Source: Spirochaetia bacterium (GTDB lineage: Bacteria > Spirochaetota > Spirochaetia > DSM-16054 > Sediminispirochaetaceae). Taken from it: 46,684 nt of DNA. Both the position numbers and the translations under genes were made by a program. Below are positions 40,419 to 46,684 of this stretch, piece by piece (position 1 is the first letter of the stretch; each line of letters opens with the position of its first letter). The notes under the pieces were generated by a model. It did not search any database, was not told the origin of the DNA, and worked only from the letters and a program-made list of their open reading frames with translations. The stretch is taken from assembly GCA_021736475.1 (NCBI GenBank), contig JAIPFV010000012.1:1-46684 (forward strand), given 5' to 3'.

Positions 40419-42511
40419 CACTCTTCCTCCCATACGGGGGTGCTACGTACGCCCGCGGCATCCGATGCACGGCCTGAGCCGCCGCCCCCTTCCAGGTCCA
40501 GGTAGGCGTACCTGGAGGCGAGGTTCGGAGCAAGGTCTTTGAGCCTGGTATAAGATACCGACGCTTCCTCGTAGTTGCGCAGTTCGTGCTGGACCCTGGC
40601 CAGTCCCAGGAGTACGGTGGCGTGGTTTGCGCGAATACTTTCTGCCCGTTTGTAGTATTCCTTAGCCTGGGGGTAATCACCGTTCAGGAAGGCGAGCATC
40701 CCCATATTTACGAGGGCTGGCAGGTATTCGCGCTGCTCCAGAACCTTCTCGAACTGGATCTGCGCCTGTTCAGTCATTCCGTAGCGCGCGTAGAGCACAC
40801 CAAGCTTGTTCAGATATCGGAGGTCGCCGCCCGTACGGGATATTTCACTCTTAATCTGCTGTTCACGCTTGTAAATTTCTGTTTCCACGAAGCGATCGAT
40901 CTCGTCGAGAGATATCGGCAGCAACTCGTTTGCGGTGGGTACTTTTATATCCATCCCCTCTTCTCCAACATAGCCGACGGCGCTGTAGGTTCTCCACGAA
41001 TTTCGGATAGAAACCAGTTCGGTCTGACCAATCTCAACGTTCTTCCGCCACTGGGCTGCGCCCAGCTTCCAGGCCCGTACAAAGCCCTGTTCGATGGCGG
41101 TTACCTCCACGGGAAGCCAGACTGTGCCGTCAATAGTGAGAATATCCTGCTGACTGTTAAAAAAAGTCCGGGCTTCTTGCTCCGTCATTCCGGTGGAAAA
41201 TGCCATGTATATATGCCCCGGGATGGTAATGAAGGCTGTCTCGAGTCCCACCGATTCGAGAAGGGCAGAATAGAGAATTGAAAGGTCGTCACAGTCTCCA
41301 GCACGGAACTCGAGAGTCTGCCTGGGAAACTGGAGGTAGTCGACCATCATGGTATTTTTTGACAATTCCTCATATGCGCTTGAAGGATCGATCTCGTATC
41401 TTATCCCGTAGACATCGAGGGCCTGAAAGAGGGCAATAGCGAGTACGATATTCTGGTTCAGGGCGCTGCTCACATTCTCCTTGATAAGGCCTGATATGTT
41501 TTTAGAAAATCGGAGCACAACGGGGCTTTTGGCGGTCACAAAAGATGCTGCTTTCGCGGTCTCATCCCAGGTCATTGCATTTCGGTCATACAGACTCAAA
41601 GTTTCAGCATACTCGTTGGCGAAACGGTTACCGTCAATTTCCGATTCCACGATAATGTTTGCGGAGACCTTGGTACCCTCGGTTATCCCGAGAACGGTGT
41701 CGGTAAAAAGAGCGTGGAGCGGGACCTGCCTCTCCTCACCCGGACCAAGCCTCTCGGCTGCAAAACATAGCTTTGGATTATCCATATACTGCTTGACGTG
41801 GAAGAAAACCTTTACCTTCTCGATGCTCTTGTTGCCCGAGTTCTTTATTACTGCCACCCCCAGGGGGTTCTCATCGTAATATCCGTAGAAGACCGGGAAA
41901 ACCCGGCTCAGCTGGATATCCAGAAGCTCGAGGTTACGGTTCGATGGGATGCCCATGCCTCCCGTTTTTTCCCCGCCCAGCGAGACCGTACCGCCGAGAT
42001 GGAGCATGAGGTCCTGCGCCAGTCCCAGGAAGTTGCGGTATGATGCTTCCAGACCGATACTGAAGCCCGGCAGGAGCCGGTAGGAAATTCCGGCTCCGCC
42101 GTACAGGTATGGGTTAGTGTCGTTCTGTTCGGTGTCCTGGTTGGTCACCCCATAGTACCAGCCGCCGCCGACATAGGCAGTGGCAGTAAGAGCATCCAGT
42201 GGATCGATAGATGTTCCTACCTGGAGGCCGAGATGAGCTATAGACAGACTACGGGGTTCAAAGACCGGCAGCGTATCCACCGGTAAAAAATCGTATCCGG
42301 TGTGCAATCCCAGAGACAGGTACGGCATCAGAAGGTAATCGAGGGTGATTGAACCGCCTCCGCCGAGCTTGTATATCTCCGCGTCTTCACCGACGGGAAT
42401 TGAGAATCCCGGTTTAACAAGCAGGGAGAGGGGAGAAGTCTTTTCCTGGGAAAAAATCAGGGGGCTGCACAACAGAAGGATGGTCACAACTGTGATGAAA
42501 CTACTTTTCAT
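40418..42511 (-). CDS. Outer-membrane-barrel / transglutaminase-like / TPR protein
   Basis: The 697-residue secreted protein has a signal peptide, then beta-barrel-like strands (about 25-180; GGGGSITLDYLL, YLYGGAGISYRL). A beta-sandwich region (about 195-310) is followed by a transglutaminase-like core with Cys407 (FRAGDCDDLS), His433 (IPGHIYMAF) and Glu469 (WLPVEV) in place of the usual Asp. TPR repeats lie at about 570-680. GGAGGTGG precedes the ATG. It heads the operon with the propeller lipoprotein and PKD protein. A role in peptide cleavage or linkage at the envelope is inferred. Confidence 0.82.
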   Translation of the reverse strand: MKSSFITVVTILLLCSPLIFSQEKTSPLSLLVKPGFSIPVGEDAEIYKLGGGGSITLDYLLMPYLSLGLHTGYDFLPVDTLPVFEPRSLSIAHLGLQVGTSIDPLDALTATAYVGGGWYYGVTNQDTEQNDTNPYLYGGAGISYRLLPGFSIGLEASYRNFLGLAQDLMLHLGGTVSLGGEKTGGMGIPSNRNLELLDIQLSRVFPVFYGYYDENPLGVAVIKNSGNKSIEKVKVFFHVKQYMDNPKLCFAAERLGPGEERQVPLHALFTDTVLGITEGTKVSANIIVESEIDGNRFANEYAETLSLYDRNAMTWDETAKAASFVTAKSPVVLRFSKNISGLIKENVSSALNQNIVLAIALFQALDVYGIRYEIDPSSAYEELSKNTMMVDYLQFPRQTLEFRAGDCDDLSILYSALLESVGLETAFITIPGHIYMAFSTGMTEQEARTFFNSQQDILTIDGTVWLPVEVTAIEQGFVRAWKLGAAQWRKNVEIGQTELVSIRNSWRTYSAVGYVGEEGMDIKVPTANELLPISLDEIDRFVETEIYKREQQIKSEISRTGGDLRYLNKLGVLYARYGMTEQAQIQFEKVLEQREYLPALVNMGMLAFLNGDYPQAKEYYKRAESIRANHATVLLGLARVQHELRNYEEASVSYTRLKDLAPNLASRYAYLDLEGGGGSGRASDAAGVRSTPVWEEE

Positions 42512-42855
42512 CTTCCACCTCCATATGAGGGTCTACCAGTATTACTGCTTACTTGTTACTGTTCAACATGGTTGCTGTATGGTGGATGCAGCCATACTTT
42601 CATTCTCTAAAAAACATTACAGAATTATACCATGTGGCGACCGGATTCCGCAAATAATGAATGAGCTCTGTAGTGGCTCTGTAGAATTAGTTTTGCACCC
42701 GCGGGCAAAACCTCCGCTCACAACACTCATTCCCGCTGCAGAGAGACTGAGGGGCGTCACCAGACCGCCTCAGGAATTGAGGCTGTCTAACGATTGACCG
42801 GGGTTTTTAACAGTGCTACCTTAACTTACTCTATATAATCAGAGGAGAAAACAGT
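42512..42855. other. Non-coding spacer with promoter for the small lipoprotein
   Basis: No convincing gene is seen in these 344 bases. A hairpin TTTTGC/GCAAAA around CCCGCGGG (42691-42710) is present. TATAAT at 42834-42839 is a likely -10 for the gene at 42856, without a clear -35 at proper spacing. Confidence 0.5.
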
Positions 42856-43203
42856 ATGAAAAAAAAGAGTGAGCGGGGTCGGTTTCTTTTCAAACTCATC
42901 GGGGTAAGTTTAACGGTATTGTTTATGATCTCGGCAACTTCCTGCGCTACAAGCGGGGTGCTCGGATTCGGCGATCCTCTGGCAACTGCAAGTTATGTGG
43001 ATAGCGGCGATGCAGATTCAGCGGAACGTATTTCATCGCAAGAAGAGGAGATAGAGGCGTTAAAAGCCGAGATTGCCGTTCTGGAGCAGGAAGTTGAGCG
43101 AATAAGCAATATCAAGACCGACATTGATGAGATGCCGAAAGAAATGCTCCGCCAGCTGGTGGAAGCTCTGGAGTCCTATCTCGAGTCGCTTGAGAAAGAA
43201 TAA
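42856..43203 (+). CDS. Small coiled-coil lipoprotein
   Basis: The 115-residue protein has a lipoprotein signal (LTVLFMISATSC) and, after a short spacer, a heptad-patterned helix rich in Glu, Leu and Ile (EEEIEALKAEIAVLEQEVER). It resembles Lpp-type or tether proteins of the outer membrane. AGAGGAG precedes the ATG. The next gene starts 23 bases on. Family not recognised. Confidence 0.8.
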   Translation: MKKKSERGRFLFKLIGVSLTVLFMISATSCATSGVLGFGDPLATASYVDSGDADSAERISSQEEEIEALKAEIAVLEQEVERISNIKTDIDEMPKEMLRQLVEALESYLESLEKE

Positions 43204-43226
43204 AGGCACTGCGTTCGGGGGCGCCC

Positions 43227-44033
43227 ATGACTGAGCCTTCCATCAGGTTCAGTTTTTTCCTGGGATTATTGCTGCTGTTCTCGATTCTGGAGAGCATCTA
43301 TCCCCGCAGGGGTCGTGTGCATCCGCGGAGCTTCCGGTGGCCGAATAACCTGGCTGTACTGGCTGCTGGAACACTGGTAGGCCGGGCGATCCCCTCTTTG
43401 CTTCCCTTAAGCGCGTCTTTACTGGCTGCTCAGCAGGGGGTTGGACTCTTTCATATGGCTGCCATCCCCGGCTAAACTGCGTTTTTACTAACCATCCTGG
43501 GCCTCGACCTGCTCATCTACTGGCAGCATCGTCTATTGCACACCGTACCCCTCCTGGCGCGCATACACCGGATGCATCATACCGACCGGGATATCGATGC
43601 AAGCACCGCGCTCCGGTTCCATCCGCTGGAAATCTTTCTGTCTATGCTCATCAAAACCGCCGCGGTCTGGATCCTGGGCGCTCCCGCGACGGCGGTGCTC
43701 GTATTTGAAATTATCCTGAACGGGACTGCCATGTTCAATCATGCAAACCTTTTTATTCCGTATCGGGCCGATTTTGAGCTCAGGAAACTACTTGTCACCC
43801 CGGACATGCACCGTATCCATCACTCCGTCCGCAGAGCGGAACGGAATTCAAACTACGGCTTCGCCCTCACATGGTGGGACCGTCTATTCGGAACCTATAC
43901 TGCCGAACCGGTTGACGGCTACGACGGCATGGGGATCGGTATTAAAGGATACGAAGACCGCGCGCACCAGGTTATCACCTGGATGATTGCATTACCCTTT
44001 CTTTCGGAGGAGCAGCCCTTGCCGGAGGTTTGA
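43227..44033 (+). pseudogene. Fatty-acid hydroxylase / sterol-desaturase family gene interrupted by in-frame TAA
   Basis: The first 82 codons encode an N-terminal membrane region and stop at TAA 43473-43475. The same frame continues (TAFLLTILGLDLLIYWQHR) into the di-iron motifs HRLLH, HRMHH and HRIHH, and on to 44033. If the TAA were sense the product would be 268 residues, normal for the family. No frameshift is present. A distal start at 43536 would lose the first His motif. The lesion is either recent or a sequencing error. Confidence 0.85.
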
Positions 44034-44103
44034 ATCCGTGGTTTTGCCGTGTACGTGCAATAGCACTTACGCTTGTACTTATACTTGCACTGGATAGCGG
44101 GCC

Positions 44104-44341
44104 GGATGGGGAGGTTATATAAACTACGGATATATGAGGTGTACGCACGGGGGAAAACACGGATGGGGGAGGATGGGATGGGGAAATAACTATTAAAATT
44201 TTAAAGGGAGCGGAGGATCGCCCCAGTATCTGTGTTTATCAGCGTAGGTCCGCGGTTTAATTTATCTTCTTTTATCCGTGGATATCCGTAGTTAAAATTT
44301 TTACTTTATTAGTCTGTGTTTATCTGTGAATATCCGCGGTT
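44104..44341. repeat. Dispersed repeat family 1, copy R3 (long)
   Basis: This copy fills the space between the hydroxylase pseudogene and the CAP gene. The left end matches the other copies for over 40 bases (GGATGGGG, CTACGGATATATGAGGTG). A CTATTAAAATTTTAAAGGGA core follows. The right part has modules of the type TCTGTGTTTATCTGTGAATA and CCGCGGTT, in opposite orientation to the left end. Confidence 0.8.
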
Positions 44342-44361
44342 TTCTTTTAGTCCACTTAGTT

Positions 44362-45297
44362 TCAGTTTACATAAAAGGTAAATTGTTTTTGGCCAACCGA
44401 CCGGTTTCCCTGTGCGCCTAATTGGATGGTGTAGGTGCCTTTTCCATAGGTGGCAACCGGCAGTTCAATGGTAAACTCATGCTCCTTGGTCCAGAGGGGT
44501 TTGACATAGCCCAAACCGCGGTAATAGCTGCCGTCCGGGGTTGGCCATTTGGCATTTTTGTCGGGAAGGCCTACCATAACGGTAAGTTTATCCTTCGTCA
44601 TACGGTGGCTGTTCAAGGCAAGCTGAATTACCGGCTGCTCCAAAGAGAGTGTGGTTTTATCGGCCGTTCCTGTGAGCCGGGCAATGTAGCCTATGAATTT
44701 TTGGGTGGCGTATATCCGGTTTCCTTGTTGGTGCAAGCCGATGCCGATGTGCGTCATACCCTCACGGAGTATGTTTGCACGGTGGCCGGGGGAGTTCATC
44801 CAGCCGTGCATAAAGTCCCGGCCTATCTGTTGCTGGCTGAGGCTGGAGAATCCATCCGAGCGTTCACTGTAGGCTATGTTCTCGGCTGTGCCTTCCAGGT
44901 AATAGCGGTCTCCCATTTTGCGGGTGATGCGCTGATGCGGGGTGGTGCCCTGGGGGTCTATATGGCTGTAGAAATTGCGCTTGGCCATGTCGGTGCTGTG
45001 GTCCCGGGCAACTTGTGAGAGTTCTGTGCTCAGATAAAGCCGGGGCAGGTTGTGTTCGTCCCGCTGCTGGTTTACCAGCCGCAATATTTCCTGTTCGGCG
45101 GCCGCCAGCTCGCTTTTCAGCGCTGGAGCTTGAGTTTCAACTACCGTGGAGGGAGTTTTTTCCGGCTGCGTCTCTTGAGGAGCCGTCCTTTGAATGGAGC
45201 TTTCCTTGAGTCCTTCAATTAAAGAGGTACAGCTGCCGAGTAAGAACAGGGTACTTATGCAGAGAATTAATGGTACTCTTACTTTGGCTTTGCTCAT
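44362..45297 (-). CDS. CAP/SCP-domain lipoprotein
   Basis: The 311-residue lipoprotein (lipobox FLLGSC) has a Pro/Thr/Glu linker, then a CAP (SCP/PR1) domain with the expected His and Glu residues: FYSHIDPQGTTPHQRI, ENIAYS, and WMNSPGHRANIL ending in THIGIGL. A C-terminal beta domain follows (about 215-311). CAP proteins of bacteria are secreted and of mostly unknown activity. It sits between two copies of the family 1 repeat. Confidence 0.9.
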   Translation of the reverse strand: MSKAKVRVPLILCISTLFLLGSCTSLIEGLKESSIQRTAPQETQPEKTPSTVVETQAPALKSELAAAEQEILRLVNQQRDEHNLPRLYLSTELSQVARDHSTDMAKRNFYSHIDPQGTTPHQRITRKMGDRYYLEGTAENIAYSERSDGFSSLSQQQIGRDFMHGWMNSPGHRANILREGMTHIGIGLHQQGNRIYATQKFIGYIARLTGTADKTTLSLEQPVIQLALNSHRMTKDKLTVMVGLPDKNAKWPTPDGSYYRGLGYVKPLWTKEHEFTIELPVATYGKGTYTIQLGAQGNRSVGQKQFTFYVN

Positions 45298-45412
45298 GCG
45301 TTTTCTCCCGGATGCATTCGTTACAGGTCTTCTGTTTTTAATTATACCCCAGTTTAGCTTGTCCGGACTACCGGTATTTCTGCTGTTCTACTACGAAATG
45401 TGTTCAGCCTAC

Positions 45413-45603
45413 GGATGGGGAGGTTATATAAACTACGGATATATGAGGTGTACGCAGGAGGGCAACACAGATGGGGCAGGATGGGAAAAAGAATTATTAA
45501 AATTTTGAAGGGCGCGAGACCGTCCCAACATCCGTGTTCATCTGCGCATATCCGCGGTTAAATATATTTTTTATCCGTGTTCATCTGTGTATATCCGTAG
45601 TTT
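45413..45603. repeat. Dispersed repeat family 1, copy R4 (best preserved ends)
   Basis: AAACTACGGATATA (45430-45443) and TATATCCGTAGTTT (45590-45603) are perfect 14-base inverted repeats 146 bases apart. The left flank adds GGATGGGGAGGTTATAT. Inside are ATTATTAAAATTTTGAAGGG and two modules CCGTGTTCATCTGYG. No coding sequence. The size and ends recall a MITE or a folded intergenic RNA. Confidence 0.8.
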
Positions 45604-45636
45604 CATTCTCACCGCTTCACAACTAGGAGAAGCGAT

Positions 45637-46272
45637 TCAATCCTCCACGTAGGTTCTGAAAATTCGGTCCCAGAAGAGGGTGGTTACGCCGAACCTCTTG
45701 TTGGGGGTTAATGCGTGGTGGCGCATGTGATTGCGCCGGACCTTTTGCACGTATCCGCTTTTGATATTGAAATGGTGCATGGCATAGTGAAGCATGTCGT
45801 ATAACAGGTAGCCTGACAGGAAACCGGAACTGACGATTAGTGTGGCAGCCAGTCCACCTGGCATTGCAAGAAACACAAGCCGAAAAAAGAGAAAAAAGAG
45901 TCCCGCCAGGGGCAGACTCAAGGCCGGCGGCATCACCAACCGGGTCTTGACCATGGGTTGGGCGTGATGAACCCCGTGAAAGAGAAAAGATACCCGTTCC
46001 TGCCGGGGTGTGCGGGGGGTAAAATGAAAGAGAAACCTATGGAGCAGATACTCTGAGGGCGTCCACATAAGAAGTCCTACAGCCCAGAGCAACGGTACAA
46101 CCCAGGCGCCGCCCGGAGCCCCCTGAAGAGTTCCGAACATCAGCAGAAAGAGGATAAGCGGTAAGTAGACCGCTGCCACTGCTGCCGGGTGTATATGGGT
46201 AAAAAATTCGAGGATGTCCGATTGAAAAAGCCGTATCGGCTCCTTGCTCGAAGTTGTATCTGCTGTGTTCAT
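45637..46272 (-). CDS. Fatty-acid hydroxylase / sterol-desaturase family membrane protein
   Basis: The 211-residue protein has about four membrane segments and His clusters HRFLFH, HGVHHAQPM, HYAMHH and HMRHH that bind two irons. This is the FA2H/carotenoid-hydroxylase-like pattern. The ATG at 46272 has GGAG upstream and is preferred over an earlier in-frame start. It hydroxylates or desaturates a lipid. It is intact, unlike the relative at 43.2 kb. Confidence 0.88.
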   Translation of the reverse strand: MNTADTTSSKEPIRLFQSDILEFFTHIHPAAVAAVYLPLILFLLMFGTLQGAPGGAWVVPLLWAVGLLMWTPSEYLLHRFLFHFTPRTPRQERVSFLFHGVHHAQPMVKTRLVMPPALSLPLAGLFFLFFRLVFLAMPGGLAATLIVSSGFLSGYLLYDMLHYAMHHFNIKSGYVQKVRRNHMRHHALTPNKRFGVTTLFWDRIFRTYVED

Positions 46273-46351
46273 AAGCTCCAGTATAAACAACCCCTGCCCG
46301 CAGAACAAGATTAGATCTACTCTATCTCTATTTGCTTGCTGAAGGCGCCGC

Positions 46352-46520
46352 GGATGGGGAGGTTATATAAACTACGGATTTACACAGATGGGGGAGTATG
46401 GAATGGGGAAAAATTATTAAAATTTTGAGGAGAATTGATGTCCGGCCTAATATCCGCGGTTCAATTTATCTTCTTTTAACCGTGTTCATCTGTGAATATC
46501 CGCGGTCATCCGCGGTTAAA
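46352..46520. repeat. Dispersed repeat family 1, copy R5
   Basis: The left end (GGATGGGGAGGTTATATAAA, CTACGGAT) matches R3 and R4. The AAATTATTAAAATTTTGAGG core and modules CCGTGTTCATCTGTGAATAT and CCGCGGTT follow, the last one doubled. It fills most of the spacer at the right end. Confidence 0.8.
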
Positions 46521-46609
46521 TTCCTTCTCTGTTCAGGCGGCTTGGGTCGGGACGGGCAGCGGTCGGCTCCTTTTTTCTGTGCTATACTAAAGAAAAAGGG
46601 ATTGTAAAA

Positions 46610-46684
46610 ATGGTATTGATTATTACAGTGGCCACTAGTCTTATCTGGATAAAGATTCTGAAAAGCTTTGATGACGCGCGGGGG
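46610..46684 (+). CDS. Partial gene start, probable membrane protein
   Basis: The ATG at 46610 opens a frame to the right edge, MVLIITVATSLIWIKILKSF then DDARG. AAAGGG lies 9 bases upstream, and TATACT at 46583-46588 may be the -10. The N-terminus looks like a transmembrane helix. Too short to name. Confidence 0.5.
   Translation, partial: MVLIITVATSLIWIKILKSFDDARG

Noticed and set aside
42345-42797. Rightward 150-codon frame before the small lipoprotein
   Set aside because: Its first half is antisense to the barrel/transglutaminase gene, no ribosome site is present, and the translation shows no domain character.
44104-46520. CRISPR array or tandem-repeat locus
   Set aside because: The repeat units are long, lie between separate genes about 1 kb apart and have no regular spacers.
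1-46684. tRNA, rRNA or integrase-linked attachment sites
   Set aside because: No cloverleaf-like sequence, rRNA motif or integrase/transposase coding region was recognised on either strand by reading.

Overview
The window looks like part of a chromosome from a free-living spirochaete-type bacterium of moderate GC content. This is an inference. It rests on the many secreted proteins and lipoproteins of unknown function, a tricarboxylate-transporter binding protein whose mature N-terminus reads AEGQQES (a style common in Spirochaetales), multi-PAS signalling proteins and an unclassified 1146-residue glycosidase-like protein beside a sugar ABC transporter. No rRNA, tRNA, CRISPR array, prophage or complete insertion sequence was recognised.

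Region 1 (1-10.7 kb) is a catabolic island. A GntR/FCD regulator and a PdxA-type dehydrogenase read rightwards. An OMP-decarboxylase-family enzyme, an aldo/keto reductase and a propeller-like protein read leftwards. A cupin gene follows, then a second rightward block with a three-component tricarboxylate transporter (tctBAC), a split dihydroxyacetone-type kinase (dhaK, dhaL) and an RpiB-type isomerase. Four near-palindromic sites related to ATNGTATACNAT lie in the promoters of this island, so it is probably one regulon. The likely role is uptake of a small hydroxy-acid, phosphorylation, oxidation or decarboxylation, and isomerisation into central metabolism. The substrate cannot be read from sequence.

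Region 2 (10.8-20.4 kb) holds a leftward YjbR/toroid fusion gene and then a sugar-utilisation cluster: a huge carbohydrate-active-like protein, a lipoprotein sugar-binding protein, two ABC permeases without an ATPase, and a convergent AraR-like regulator. A 12+12 bp inverted repeat covers the transporter promoter.

Region 3 (20.4-29.9 kb) holds hrpB helicase, a small secreted protein, a NikR-like regulator with a FecBCD-type metal/chelate ABC transporter, a YbaK/ProX deacylase, a metallo-beta-lactamase-fold protein and a membrane-anchored methyltransferase-like protein. Dispersed repeats and gene remnants begin here.

Region 4 (30-46.7 kb) is accessory. It contains an ATPase/nuclease-like gene next to a truncated membrane gene, an aldo/keto reductase broken by one in-frame TAG, a REC-PAS-histidine kinase and a secreted hydrolase. 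It also has a lipoprotein with an inactive and an active-looking transglutaminase-like domain, and a three-gene envelope operon (barrel/transglutaminase/TPR, FG-GAP-like lipoprotein, PKD protein). After these come a coiled-coil lipoprotein, a fatty-acid hydroxylase broken by one in-frame TAA, a CAP-domain lipoprotein and an intact fatty-acid hydroxylase. Three long copies of a dispersed repeat sit in the last 2.5 kb, with shorter relatives near 27.4 and 28.9 kb.
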